From NCBI RefSeq assembly GCF_007565055.1, contig NC_044566.1:63983315-64047314 (forward strand): a DNA stretch of 64,000 nt, read 5' to 3'. Origin of the DNA: Rhinopithecus roxellana. Lineage: Eukaryota; Chordata; Mammalia; Primates; Cercopithecidae. Every line of letters starts with the position of its first letter. Within the stretch, counting starts at the first letter, position 1. Under the pieces are notes generated by a model that was not told where the DNA came from, did no database searches, and saw only the letters and a program-made list of their open reading frames with translations. The position numbers and the translations under genes are program-made. Of this stretch, positions 52,401 to 55,715 are shown one piece after another.

Positions 52401-53556
52401 CACCAGGTCTCACCTCCAATGCTGGGTATTATTACAATTCAACATAAGATGTGGGTGGGGATAAATATACAAACTACATCATAGCATATCAAAGAGATAT
52501 CTGCACTCCCATGTTTGCTGCAGCAGTATTCACAACAGCCGAGATTTGGAAGCAACTTACATGTCTGTCAACAGACAAATGGATAAAGAAAACGTACATA
52601 TATCAGTGGAAAACTAGCCATAAAAAAGAATTGAGATCCTGTTATTTGCAACAATGTGGATGGAACTGGATGCCATTCTATTAAGTGAAATAAGCCTGGC
52701 ACAGAAAGACAAACATCGCATGTTTTCACTTATTTCTGGGATCTAAAAATTAAAACAACTGAACTCAAGGAGATAGAGAATAGAAGGATGATTACCAGAG
52801 GCTGGGAAGGGTAGTGGCAGGGGGAAGGGGTGGGAATGGTTAATAGGTACAAAAAAAAAAAAATAGAAAGAATGCATAAGATCTAGTATTTGATAGCAAA
52901 ATGGGGTGACTATAGTCAATAATTTAATTACACATTTAAAAATAACTAAAAGAATATAATCAAATGGTTTGAAACACAAAGGATAAATGCTTGATGTAAC
53001 AGAAATCCTATTTACCCTTATGTGATTATTACACACTGTATGCCTGTATCAAAATATCCCATATTCCCCATAAATATATGCACCTACTAGGTACTCACAA
53101 AAATTAAAAAACAAATAAACAGAAAAAAAACAAGACATTTCAACTTTAGAATTTTTTTAAAACCCTAATTTTAAATACCTTCAGGTGATCTAAGTCTTTT
53201 ACACATTTGGACAGCTAGTGCTGAAGAATACAAGTATATATAATTCATCGTAATTCATTTTTGTAACCTGTCTCATGATCTTTCCTTCTGCTGCAATTAT
53301 TATTTTTGGTGGAAGTCAGTAGAATCTCCTGTAATAGCACTTTTCTAGGTTTTTTAATCAGCTTATTTAATCTAAAGCATAATAAAGTAGAACTCTCAAA
53401 TCCACAGTCTTCATAAACCAGCTGTTTAACCAAGACCAATGTAAAAAAACAACTAGCTTTTGTTACCTCGATATCATAGATTGGATTGTAGTCATTATAG
53501 CCAGAATAAAGATCATCTTCATCTGTCTCTGGAGCCAGGTGCACATTTTGCATCAT
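2508..53556 (-). CDS. IFT88: IFT88 coding region (5' part, residues 1-462, 15 exons)
   Basis: IFT88 is a core tetratricopeptide-repeat subunit of the IFT-B complex, which carries cargo along the axoneme and is needed to build cilia. Conceptual splicing joins exons at 53467-53556, 47063-47125, 39823-39879, 38674-38727, 38020-38083, 37303-37372, 32943-33033, 32065-32169, 30732-30834, 29903-30017, 27215-27443, 24225-24295, 12997-13083, 7761-7860 and 2508-2594. The total is 1386 nt, or 462 codons with no stop. The N-terminal ~130 residues are polar and low in predicted structure, with an acidic start (PETDEDDLYSGYNDYNP). A charged helical stretch follows at about 134-180, and TPR-type helices begin near residue 199. 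The family is about 820-830 residues long, so slightly more than half is here; the remainder lies off the left edge. I recognise the gene from its protein sequence and its exon phases agree throughout. An isoform with an alternative upstream start is known in primates, but I see no support for it next to exon 2. Confidence 0.97.
2886..3048 (+). mobile_element. Partial Alu with (AAT)n tail
   Basis: Left-monomer start ggctgggcatggtggctc, then a jump to gagactctgtct, so the middle of the element is missing. The tail is an AAT microsatellite at 3015-3048. Confidence 0.85.
3150..3720 (+). repeat. HAL1/L1M 5'-region-like sequence
   Basis: The segment resembles the 5' portion of old half-L1/L1M elements ('agaccactctttgac', 'acaactagaaagattata'). 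Assignment is tentative. Confidence 0.35.
3721..5930. other. Intron 15 sequence without recognisable genes
   Basis: AT-rich intronic DNA with an (AAT)n run at 4448-4494 and a 21-bp A run at 5460-5480. I see no conserved exon, RNA gene or clear young element. Confidence 0.6.
5932..6204 (-). mobile_element. Alu (S-like), antisense
   Basis: T run, then gagatgaagtctcactctgt to gccaccacgcccggcc. A short CTTAACC repeat flanks both ends. Confidence 0.92.
6205..7288. other. Intron 15 sequence, nothing recognised
   Basis: Unique-looking intronic DNA between two Alus. No splice-bordered open frame, RNA gene or repeat family identified. Confidence 0.5.
7289..7573 (+). mobile_element. Alu, sense, with 13-bp internal loss
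   Basis: Starts ggccaggcacagtggccc. It lacks the usual 'gaggccgaggcgggtgg' segment after agcactttagg. GAAACAAC flanks both sides. Confidence 0.92.
7761..7860 (-). CDS. IFT88: IFT88 exon 15 (residues 400-433)
   Basis: A 100-nt exon encodes WCVEVVKASQYVELANDLEI, then NKAVTYLRQKDYNQ. The second part starts the next TPR. Borders are TTATAG|GTGCG and CAG|GTAAG. Confidence 0.96.
8285..8415 (+). repeat. MIR-like SINE fragment
   Basis: The order 'gctaattgctttacaagc ... taaccctcacaacaaccct ... ttatagataggaaaatggaag' is the 3' part of a MIR element. Confidence 0.6.
8754..9060 (+). mobile_element. Alu (S-like), sense, in MLT1 LTR
   Basis: Body from agccgggtgcagtggctc to an (AAAC)-type tail. ACCATAAA flanks both sides. 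Confidence 0.92.
9296..9594 (+). mobile_element. Alu, sense, in MLT1 LTR
   Basis: Body from gctgggtatggtggctcac to an AAAAT-rich tail. Second insertion into the same LTR. Confidence 0.92.
9730..10720 (+). mobile_element. Old L1 (L1M), ORF2 3' region, sense
   Basis: Degraded ORF2 phrases are present: 'gatgctgggttaactgg', 'gaaatgcaaattaaaactac', 'aatgagatgccacca', 'tgaacaaaccacagctaca'. No open frame longer than chance. Confidence 0.8.
11285..11600. repeat. hAT/Charlie-type (MER5-like) fragments
   Basis: Segments such as 'atcagaatcacttgggga' and 'cccagaaattctgattca' resemble MER5/Charlie MITE pieces. Fragmented, orientation unclear. Confidence 0.4.
11655..11948 (+). mobile_element. Alu (Y/S-like), sense
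   Basis: Near-consensus body ggccaggtgtggtggctcat to tccgtctcaaaa. It sits at the edge of, or within, the Tigger-type element that follows. Confidence 0.92.
11950..12780 (+). mobile_element. TcMar-Tigger-type DNA transposon (Tigger2/MER2-like)
   Basis: Characteristic segments are 'tggtcccataagataatgg', 'acaattatgtacagtacata', 'aaggcatcgcttgatgatgg', 'gtgtacttacacaaac' and 'agcctactgctcctaggct', ending in the mirrored 'actgttatatgtgtggtcc'. The copy is non-coding and CpG-depleted. Confidence 0.75.
12997..13083 (-). CDS. IFT88: IFT88 exon 14 (residues 371-400)
   Basis: An 87-nt exon encodes KAMAEKYIMTSAKLIAPVIE and then TSFAAGYD, with split Arg and Trp codons at its ends. The acceptor is TATAG|GAAAG and the donor TTG|GTAAGA. 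The upstream intron (13084-24224) is the one carrying the SLC35E1 retrocopy and the U2 pseudogene. Confidence 0.95.
13761..14062 (+). mobile_element. Alu (S/Y-like), sense
   Basis: ggcggggcgcagtggctcac to an (AAAC)n tail. CTTTCCA repeats at both ends (aatctttcca / agtctttcca). Confidence 0.93.
14090..14680. mobile_element. Mosaic of old L1 fragments
   Basis: Antisense 3'-end sequence (14090-14480) is followed by a short sense piece ('gaaaaagcatttgacaaag') and then an antisense ORF2 piece ('cttgcagccctggaatt'). Orientation changes within 200 bp. Confidence 0.5.
15051..15113. mobile_element. MADE1 (mariner-derived MITE) hairpin
   Basis: TTGGTTGGTGCAAAGTAATT and the inverted arm AATTACTTTTGCACCAACC enclose a shortened centre, with TA on both sides (15049-15050, 15114-15115). 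The element is 63 bp against about 80 in the family. MADE1 hairpins gave rise to the miR-548 family. Confidence 0.92.
16562..16736 (-). pseudogene. RNU2: U2 snRNA pseudogene
   Basis: Read on the minus strand, the copy contains the 5' TTCTCAGCCTTTTGGCTAAG, the branch-point-pairing GTGTAGTA, the Sm-region/loop TTTTTGGAGCAGGGAGAT and the 3' end CTCCAGGAACTGTGCACC. It is about 175 bp against the usual ~190, having lost about 14 bp after GTAGTAT. An A-rich tail (CAGGAAAAAAAG) follows its 3' end and TATATTTCT flanks both sides, the marks of L1-mediated retroposition. No snRNA promoter (PSE) is evident, so it is a dead copy inside the antisense L1. Confidence 0.92.
16998..17305 (+). mobile_element. 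Alu, sense, in antisense L1
   Basis: ggctgggtgtggtggctcat to a (AAAAC)n tail, flanked by AACTGGTGAAAG / AACTGGTAAAAG. Confidence 0.93.
17358..17533 (-). mobile_element. 5'-truncated Alu, antisense
   Basis: Only about 175 bp of the element is present. It is bounded by AGCATTCAGTCT on the left and AGCATTTAGTCT on the right, so this was a genuine truncated insertion. Confidence 0.88.
17742..17996 (-). mobile_element. Alu, antisense, with (ATT)n tail
   Basis: An ATT microsatellite (17742-17760) replaces the T run, followed by tgagatagggtctcactctg to cacacttggcc. Confidence 0.9.
19070..19378 (-). mobile_element. Alu inside the SLC35E1 retrocopy 3' UTR
   Basis: A full-length antisense Alu with a T-rich (TTTG)n end. 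I found no convincing target-site duplication. It may have been inserted after retrotransposition, or it may already have been in the parental mRNA. Confidence 0.85.
20597..20642. repeat. 23-bp tandem duplication in the retrocopy 3' UTR
   Basis: Two adjacent copies of a unit starting tgggctgtacattcac differ at one base (t/g). Confidence 0.9.
20851..20926. repeat. 38-bp tandem duplication in the retrocopy C-terminal region
   Basis: Two 38-bp units beginning gtgggctccggtgatgctcc differ at one position. Thirty-eight is not a multiple of three, so the second copy shifts the reading frame. Confidence 0.9.
21995..22300 (-). mobile_element. Young AluY (Old World monkey type), antisense
   Basis: Near-consensus body with the ggcgaggtggcgggcgcc and gagctgagatctggcc variants read on the minus strand. 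It lies exactly at the 5' edge of the SLC35E1 retrocopy; TAAATT flanks both ends. Confidence 0.93.
22421..22746 (-). mobile_element. Alu, antisense, with (ATTT)n tail
   Basis: An ATTT microsatellite (22421-22461) precedes ttgagacggagtcctgctct to gccaccgtgcccagcc. Confidence 0.92.
22815..23780 (+). mobile_element. LTR-retrotransposon-like sequence, family not assigned
   Basis: The 3' part ('tttgtaataaagtggtaagt', 'tgagttttgtgagctcttct', 'gtgggactaagtccttgg', 'tttggtgtcagaagtg') has the layout of an ERVL-type LTR with its polyadenylation region. The 5' limit is uncertain. No retroviral frames are seen. Confidence 0.5.
24225..24295 (-). CDS. IFT88: IFT88 exon 13 (residues 348-371)
   Basis: A 71-nt exon encodes DDPHTNLVTEAIKNDHLRQM, then ECE and two bases of arginine. 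Residue 369 is Cys (TGT). From memory the human protein has Arg here (MERER), which would fit a single CpG C-to-T change; I cannot confirm that without alignment. Borders are ACCAG|GAT and GAAAG|GTAGT. Confidence 0.94.
24354..24657 (-). mobile_element. Alu (J-like), antisense
   Basis: A TTTTG-rich head, then gagatacagcctcactct. AAGAACTT flanks both sides. It lies just 60 bp from exon 13. Confidence 0.9.
25099..25720 (-). mobile_element. Compound antisense Alu block (three stacked copies)
   Basis: Three antisense starts (at about 25120, 25287 and 25441: gagac...cttgctctg, gagacaaggtctcactctg, gagacaaggtcttactctg) occur in tandem; the first two copies are truncated. All are diverged, J-like. 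Confidence 0.85.
25821..26121 (+). mobile_element. Young AluY (Old World monkey type), sense
   Basis: Near-consensus ggccgggcgcggtggctcaa body with a perfect 13-bp target duplication AATAGTTAGTCCT at 25808-25820 and 26122-26134. Confidence 0.96.
26245..26536 (-). mobile_element. Alu (S-like), antisense
   Basis: T run, gagatggagttttgctcttg to gccaccacgaccggc. Confidence 0.92.
26645..26941 (+). mobile_element. Alu, sense, with 5' deletion
   Basis: The start jumps from ggccgg to cctcacacctgtaatcc, so about 12 bp of the head is missing. Ends in a 27-base A run. Confidence 0.9.
27215..27443 (-). CDS. IFT88: IFT88 exon 12 (residues 271-347), TPRs
   Basis: At 229 nt this is the longest coding exon in the window. 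It covers a clear TPR (IMQNIGVTFIQAGQYSDAIN, then SYEHIMSMAP) followed by a second (LKAGYNLTICYFAVGDREKM, then KKAFQKLIAVP) and an acidic tail EIDEDKYISPS. The acceptor is TTTTAG|GATT and the donor AGC|GTGAGT. Confidence 0.96.
27550..28570 (-). mobile_element. Old L1M 3' end, antisense, interrupted by an Alu
   Basis: Text such as 'gttcactcattttaagta', 'tcatagtatgaatacacag' and 'acgaacgtttgtgtaaaa' is antisense L1M, before and after the Alu at 27769-28063. Confidence 0.75.
27769..28063 (-). mobile_element. Alu, antisense, in L1M
   Basis: T run, taagacagggtctccctgtg to ccgtgcccggcc. Confidence 0.92.
28590..28860 (+). repeat. L2-like fragment
   Basis: The segment resembles LINE-2 3' sequence ('aaagcctttcttgaccattc', 'cttgattgttgattatgaag'). 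Diverged; tentative. Confidence 0.4.
28905..29202 (+). mobile_element. Young AluY (Old World monkey type), sense
   Basis: Near-consensus body, with target duplication AAAAGTACTTAAAGG before 28905 and from 29203. Confidence 0.95.
29203..29902. other. Intron 11 sequence, nothing recognised
   Basis: No gene, RNA or clear repeat seen between the AluY and exon 11. Confidence 0.5.
29903..30017 (-). CDS. IFT88: IFT88 exon 11 (residues 233-271), TPR
   Basis: A 115-nt exon encodes GILKMNMGNIYLKQRNYSKA, then IKFYRMALDQVPSVNKQM and two bases of arginine. N-x-G-N-I-Y and A-I-x-F-Y-x-x-A-L are TPR consensus positions, ending in the usual P. Borders are AATTAG|GA and ATGAG|GTAAG. Confidence 0.96.
30018..30731. 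other. Intron 10 sequence, nothing recognised
   Basis: Short AT-rich intron without visible elements. The same is true of 30835-31738 in the next intron. Confidence 0.5.
30732..30834 (-). CDS. IFT88: IFT88 exon 10 (residues 199-233), first TPR
   Basis: A 103-nt exon encodes VLFNLASQYSVNEMYAEALN, then TYQVIVKNKMFSNA and the first base of glycine. The spacing of L/A-Y-A-L-Y fits a TPR helix pair. Borders are CTTAG|GTT and GCAG|GTAGGT. Confidence 0.95.
31739..31868 (-). mobile_element. Alu monomer/fragment, antisense
   Basis: gagacaaggtctcactctgt to gccactgcacccagcc, about 130 bp. One monomer only. Confidence 0.82.
32065..32169 (-). CDS. IFT88: IFT88 exon 9 (residues 164-198)
   Basis: A 105-nt phase 0-0 exon encodes ALEKAKDAGRKERVLVRQRE, then QVTTPENINLDLTYS. 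The acceptor is TTTCAG|GCC. The donor is TCA|GTAGGT; a second GT four bases downstream (GTAG|GTATTG) would break the frame with exon 10, so the upstream GT is used. The basic helix leads into the first TPR. Confidence 0.94.
32943..33033 (-). CDS. IFT88: IFT88 exon 8 (residues 133-163)
   Basis: A 91-nt exon encodes SPEEKIKQLEKEVNELVEES and then CTASSCGDLKL. Heptad-like Leu/Ile/Val spacing among Lys and Glu suggests an amphipathic helix or short coiled coil. The acceptor is AATAG|CCC and the donor TTG|GTAAG. Confidence 0.95.
33091..33410 (-). mobile_element. Alu (J-like), antisense
   Basis: (TTTTA)n head, then cagacaaggtctcacttggt. It begins about 57 bp from exon 8, on the acceptor side. Confidence 0.9.
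33449..33748 (-). mobile_element. Young AluY (Old World monkey type), antisense
   Basis: Near-consensus body with a perfect 15-bp duplication GTGCATTTAAACTTT (33434-33448 and 33749-33763). Confidence 0.96.
33893..34213 (+). mobile_element. Alu, sense, with (AAAT)n tail
   Basis: ggctgggcgtggcagctcct to an AAATA-type microsatellite. The next Alu monomer lies directly behind the tail. Confidence 0.92.
34214..34373 (-). mobile_element. Alu-related monomer (FLAM/J-like), antisense
   Basis: agacaggttcttgctatgtt to caccaccatgcctggcc, a single diverged monomer. Confidence 0.75.
34374..35389. other. Intron 7 sequence, nothing assigned
   Basis: The stretch 34880-35290 has overlapping open frames on both strands and looks like a degraded repeat, but I cannot name a family. 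I see no coding evidence. Confidence 0.4.
35390..35678 (-). mobile_element. Alu (J-like), antisense
   Basis: gagacagggtcttgctctgt to gccaccacgctcagg. Confidence 0.9.
35690..35995 (-). mobile_element. Alu (S/Y-like), antisense, with T/C-rich tail
   Basis: (TTTTTC)n head at 35690-35711, then gagatggagtcctgctgtgt to ccaccacacctggcc. Lies right next to the preceding Alu in the same orientation. Confidence 0.92.
36287..36515 (+). repeat. MIR SINE with internal hairpin
   Basis: 'cagtatagtgattaattcc', 'gggtttgaatctcagcc' and 'gtgcctggcacacagcaaa' are MIR in order. An unusual 10-bp perfect inverted repeat lies at 36309-36335. Confidence 0.85.
36936..37229 (+). mobile_element. Alu (S-like), sense
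   Basis: ggctggtgcgggggttcgcg to an A run, flanked by ATTACGTATTTGG / ATTATGTATTTGG. It ends about 73 bp from exon 7's donor side. Confidence 0.92.
37303..37372 (-). CDS. IFT88: IFT88 exon 7 (residues 110-133)
   Basis: A 70-nt exon encodes GSAFDPLGQSRGPAPPLEAK and then KKD, finishing with two bases of a serine codon. The acceptor is TCTCAG|GCT and the donor ATAG|GTATGT. It is Gly/Pro-rich, a linker before the charged helical segment of exon 8. Confidence 0.95.
37373..38019. other. Intron 6 sequence, nothing recognised
   Basis: AT-rich, no visible repeats or RNAs. Introns here are short, and exons 7-4 cluster within 2.6 kb. Confidence 0.5.
38020..38083 (-). CDS. IFT88: IFT88 exon 6 (residues 89-110)
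   Basis: A 64-nt exon encodes DGVTRPMTAVRAAGFTKTAL plus R and the first base of a glycine codon. The acceptor is TTTAAAG|GAT and the donor GAGAG|GTTTGT, a weaker-looking donor than the others because +3 to +5 is TTG. It carries the third motif copy (GVTRPMTAV). Confidence 0.94.
38674..38727 (-). CDS. IFT88: IFT88 exon 5 (residues 71-88)
   Basis: A 54-nt phase 0-0 exon encodes SKTSLASSIGRPMTGAIQ. Borders are TACTAG|TCC and CAG|GTATCT. It carries the second repeat of the motif (IGRPMTGA). Confidence 0.95.
38884..39080. mobile_element. hAT-Charlie MITE (MER3/MER33-like)
   Basis: 'gcagcaaactacaacacat', 'aaataaagttttactgga', 'ctgcaaagcctaaaatatc' and the mirrored end 'gaaaaagtttgct' mark a non-autonomous hAT relic in intron 4. 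Confidence 0.7.
39081..39822. other. Intron 4 sequence, nothing recognised
   Basis: AT-rich intronic DNA with no assigned repeat or RNA. Confidence 0.5.
39823..39879 (-). CDS. IFT88: IFT88 exon 4 (residues 52-70)
   Basis: A 57-nt phase 0-0 exon encodes ITAKISSTAVTRPIATGYG. Borders are CCCAAG|ATAACT and GGG|GTAGGT. It contains the first of three TRP/GRP-type motifs (AVTRPIATG) that recur in the next two exons. It lies in the proline- and threonine-containing, probably disordered N-terminal segment. Confidence 0.95.
40200..40385 (+). repeat. MIR-like SINE
   Basis: 'gagtttgaatctcagctat', 'aatctctttgaacctaca' and 'gttttctcatctttcaaa' follow MIR order. Confidence 0.65.
40440..42900 (+). mobile_element. 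Old HAL1/L1M-type element, sense, interrupted by an Alu
   Basis: Degraded L1 text ('atcatgctgctaataaga'-like, 'gaaattctagaactgaaaa', 'cttcattaaatataagtgg', 'ggaaattaagaaatacac') extends on both sides of the Alu at 42132. Boundaries are approximate. Confidence 0.55.
42132..42486 (+). mobile_element. Alu, sense, with long purine tail
   Basis: ggccaggcacagtggctcgc body; the tail became a (GAAAA/GGAAA)n polypurine tract at 42415-42486. A short duplication 'catgaacatgg' lies inside the left monomer. Confidence 0.9.
43130..43470 (+). repeat. L2-like fragment
   Basis: Order and wording ('aacctcttctgattttccc', 'gaggattgtaagctccttag') match the LINE-2 3' end. Confidence 0.5.
43528..43836 (+). mobile_element. 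Young AluY (Old World monkey type), sense
   Basis: Near-consensus body with a 26-base A tail. Duplications GAAAATATCATTC (43515-43527) and GAAAGTATCATTC (43837-43849) differ at one base. Confidence 0.95.
43865..43990 (+). repeat. MIR-like fragment
   Basis: 'gctgtgagaccttggctt' and 'ttcagtttcctcgtctataa' are the centre of MIR. Confidence 0.7.
44320..44900 (+). mobile_element. LTR-like sequence (ERVL-type), family not assigned
   Basis: 'aatttgtatccttcccatga', 'taaactgtaagtatagga' and 'gttggtgtcagaagtggga' have LTR layout with a polyadenylation region. Similar in pattern to the element at 22815-23780. Confidence 0.5.
45060..45262 (-). mobile_element. MER20-like hAT MITE, antisense
   Basis: 'gcattgtagaatggttagca', 'cactaggtgccagtagca', 'ttgtgacaacctaaaata' and 'gccaaatgtccctggtgg' match MER20 read in reverse. 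Confidence 0.82.
45740..47045 (+). mobile_element. Old L1 ORF2 3' region and 3' end, sense
   Basis: Recognisable ORF2 C-terminal coding text, such as WIKDLNVRPKTTKMLEENIG, survives in an open frame at 46250-46516. It is followed by 3' sequence ('gatgaatgaataaacaaaat', 'gaatactattcagac') ending in an A-rich tail just left of exon 3. Confidence 0.85.
47063..47125 (-). CDS. IFT88: IFT88 exon 3 (residues 31-51)
   Basis: A 63-nt exon in phase 0 at both ends encodes ELENDAAFQQAVRTSHGRRP plus a final P. The acceptor is TTTTAG and the donor CCA|GTAAGTG. Because both phases are 0, skipping this exon would keep the frame. It sits directly to the right of an old L1 that ends near 47045. Confidence 0.95.
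48219..48505 (-). mobile_element. Alu (J/S-like), antisense
   Basis: T run, gagacagggtctcacttcaa to gccactgtgcccgg, flanked by AAATTATCTT / AAATTACCTT. Confidence 0.9.
48506..49057. other. Intron 2 sequence, nothing recognised
   Basis: AT-rich DNA without an assigned element. Confidence 0.5.
49058..49348 (+). mobile_element. Alu (Y/S-like), sense, joined to an L1 fragment
   Basis: ggccggggcggtggctcacg to an A-rich tail that runs straight into antisense L1 ORF2 sequence at 49349. I find no target duplication. Confidence 0.92.
49349..51615 (-). mobile_element. Young L1PA-type 5' fragment (5' UTR, ORF1, start of ORF2)
   Basis: On the minus strand the full L1 5' end (CCAAGATGGCTGAATAGG, with a YY1-type site at 51589-51598) leads to a GC-rich 5' UTR, then ORF1 from an ATG at 50575. 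An open ORF1 C-terminal block runs 50123-49563, with RNA-binding-domain text such as SSRRATPRHIIVRFTKVEM and LKEALNMERNNRYQPL. ORF2 begins with MTGSSSHITILTL-like text and stops after about 55 codons at 49349. A stop upstream of the C-terminal block breaks ORF1. It lacks ORF2 and the 3' end and cannot move. Confidence 0.93.
52072..52485 (-). mobile_element. MST/THE1-type MaLR LTR inside L1, containing MADE1
   Basis: Read on the plus strand: 'ccattcttgcattgcta', then MADE1, then 'gcctgagattgggtaattc', 'ggctcatggttctgcaggc', 'caccaggtctcacctccaa', 'gtgggtggggataaata'. This is an antisense MST/THE1 LTR. Confidence 0.85.
52096..52165. mobile_element. MADE1 MITE nested in the MaLR LTR
   Basis: AGGTTGGCGCAAAAGTAATT and inverted AGTTACTTTTGCACC arms surround 'gtagttttgcaattaaaatg'. 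The last bases of the right arm are lost. It interrupts the LTR at a TA. Confidence 0.9.
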
Positions 53557-53562
53557 TTATAC
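53467..53562 (-). CDS. IFT88: IFT88 exon 2 (start codon, residues 1-30)
   Basis: The acceptor (CCTAG) is followed by six untranslated bases and an ATGATG pair; the first ATG is at 53556-53554. It encodes MMQNVHLAPETDEDDLYSGY and then NDYNPIYDIE, the typical acidic, tyrosine-rich IFT88 N-terminus. The donor follows GATATCGAG at 53466-53465 and leaves phase 0. An open frame continues into the intron to 53245, but those residues are intronic and end at a stop. Confidence 0.96.
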
Positions 53563-53610
53563 CTAGGAAAAATTGGCAGTGTAAATATGTTCTTGGTATA
53601 AGAAATATAT

Positions 53611-54203
53611 ATATTTTTTGAGATATGTCTTGCTCTGTTGCCCAGGCTGGAATGCAGTAGCACAATCACGGCTCACTATAGCCTTGACCTCTCTGGCACA
53701 AGTGATCCTCCCACCTCAGCCTCCCTGGTACTACAGGCTTGTGCCACCACACCCAACTAAGTTTGAAATTTTTTGTAGGCTGGGCGCGGTGGCTCAAGCC
53801 TGTAATCCCAGCACTTTGGGAGGCCGAGACGGCTGGATCACGAGGTCAGGAGATCGAGACCATCCTGGCTAACACCGTGAAACCCCGTCTCTACTAAAAA
53901 ATACAAAGAACTAGCCGGGCGAGGTGGCGGGCGCCTGTAGTCCCAGCTACTCCGGAGGCTGAGCCAGGAGAATGGCATAAACCCGGGAGGCGGAGCTTGC
54001 AGTGAGCTGAGATCCAGCCACTGCACTCCAGCCCGGGTGAAAGTGAGACTCCGTCTCAAAAAAAAAAAAAAAAAGAAATTTTTTGTAAAGATGGGATCTC
54101 CCTATGTTGCTCAGGCTGGACTCAATCTCCTGAGCTCAAGTCATCCTCTAACTTTGGCCTCCCAAAATGCTGGGATTACCAGCATGAGCCACCATCCCAG
54201 GCC
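53611..54203 (-). mobile_element. Old Alu, antisense, split by a young AluY
   Basis: Pieces 53611-53777 and 54088-54203 join into one diverged antisense Alu when the inner AluY and one copy of its target duplication are removed. It starts only 50 bp from exon 2's acceptor. Confidence 0.9.
53778..54074 (+). mobile_element. Young AluY (Old World monkey type), nested
   Basis: ggctgggcgcggtggctcaa body with perfect 13-bp duplications GAAATTTTTTGTA at 53765-53777 and 54075-54087. Confidence 0.97.
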
Positions 54204-54469
54204 AGAAATAATTCTTAATTCCAATAAAGTATAACTATTTAATAACATTTTTGGTCAAATTTATCTGTATATATTTTCAAGGTTTCAATTTTTTTCACAT
54301 CAAATTCCCAAAACTAGATGTCAAAACATTAAGTTATTGCCCTCGTTTCACACTGATTTCACAACCATGACACTGAAAGAACAGTGACAGGCACTAGAGG
54401 GGGGTACAAGTTATTGTCCTGATTTTCATGGAGCTTAGTATCAAGTAAAGAAGAAAGGAATGCAATAAT

Positions 54470-55640
54470 CAATTAAAATGCAAGGCAGAAACTACCACAT
54501 ACCCATCAGAATGTGTAAAATTAAAAAGACCAACAATGCATAATGTCAGCAAAGATGTGGAGCAACCAGAGTCCTCATACACTGCTGATGGGAGTATAAA
54601 ATGATACACTTTGGAAGAAAAGTCTTGCAGTTTCATAAAATTAACATGTACCTTTTATGACCCAGCAATTCCACTCAAAAATTTTTACTCAAGAGAAATG
54701 AAAACATATGTCTACAAAAAGATTTGTATAAGAATGTTCATAGCAGCTGTCGACCTAAAGAAAGGAATTGAAGCATAAAATATAATTCTAAAAAGTTTAC
54801 TTGAGCCAAAATGAGGATGGCTGCCTGCCCAGAAGACTCAGACTTCATAACCCTGAGCAGGCGCTCCCTTTGGCCTTTGTTTCAAGCAGATCTTTAAAGG
54901 CAAAAAAGTGGGGCAGGGAGTGGGCTGACACAAAGCTGTCTGTCAGAAATTCTCACTGGTTTATGAAAATAATGTTGATTAGTGATTGGCTACATTGTAT
55001 GGGTCATAGTATCCAGACGGTGATGTTGTTAGATTAATTTACAGCTACTTGTGGCAATAGCAAGCAAGTTTCAAGATATGATTACTCAGCCCGAGAAGGT
55101 AAAGGAGATGTGACTGCTGTTTCACTCCCACGCCTCTCTGGACCTGGTAATTTAGAGGAGACTCTCATTCTTCAAATTAAACCTTTCTTTTCTTTGTCAC
55201 AGCTTTATTCATAATCCCGAAAAATAAGAAACAAACCAGACAACCATCAGTAAAATGGACAAGCAAAATGTGGCATACTTACACAACGAAGTACTATCCA
55301 GCAATAAAAAAGAATCCCAATTATGCTGAGTGAAAGAAGCCTTACGTAAAGCAGCACATTATGCACTGTTTTCTTTACACAAAGTTCTCAAACAGACCAA
55401 ACTTATTTACAGTAGAAAACCATCAGAATTGAGGTCGCTTCTTAGGGATGGGGGGTAGGGAATGAATGGAAAAGGACACAAGAGAATTTTCTGGAGTGAT
55501 GATAAATGTTCTATATCTTGGCAGGGGTTTGAGTCACACAAGTGTATGCATTTGTGAAAACTCAGCAAATGTACACTGAGATTTCTGCTTTGTAAATTTT
55601 ATCTCAAAAGAACTATAAACAAATATTGAACTGTATACTT
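54470..55640 (+). mobile_element. Old L1M 3' region, sense, split by a solo LTR
   Basis: 'caaccagagtcctcatac', 'ccagcaattccactcaaaa' and 'gttcatagcagc' continue after the LTR as 'tttattcataatcccgaa', 'caagcaaaatgtggcatac'. Confidence 0.82.
54748..55199 (+). mobile_element. Solo LTR (class I ERV-type by target size), family not assigned
   Basis: A 452-bp unit begins TGTCGACC, ends TTTGTCA and is flanked by CAGC at 54744-54747 and 55200-55203. A 4-bp duplication fits an ERV1-type integrase. No internal viral genes are present. Confidence 0.75.
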
Positions 55641-55715
55641 GATATGCATGCTGGTATTTCAGGGAATGTATAATAGCTGTAATTTAGCTTAAAATACATA
55701 AAATAAGATGGCTTT

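Larger units (their letters stand above)
51625..53130 (+). mobile_element. Older L1 3' part, sense, split by a MaLR LTR
   Basis: Sense ORF2 C-terminal text (51625-52070: 'caagggattaataaccagaa', 'gaaatcaaaactacaatgag') continues at 52486 ('tatctgcactcccatgttt', 'gcagtattcacaacagcc') to a 3' end with an A-rich tail. It lies head-to-head with the young L1 5' end. Confidence 0.88.

Noticed and set aside
53245..53466. Continuation of exon 2 reading frame
   Set aside because: It lies past a good splice donor; residues after DIE differ from IFT88 and the correct continuation is in exon 3.
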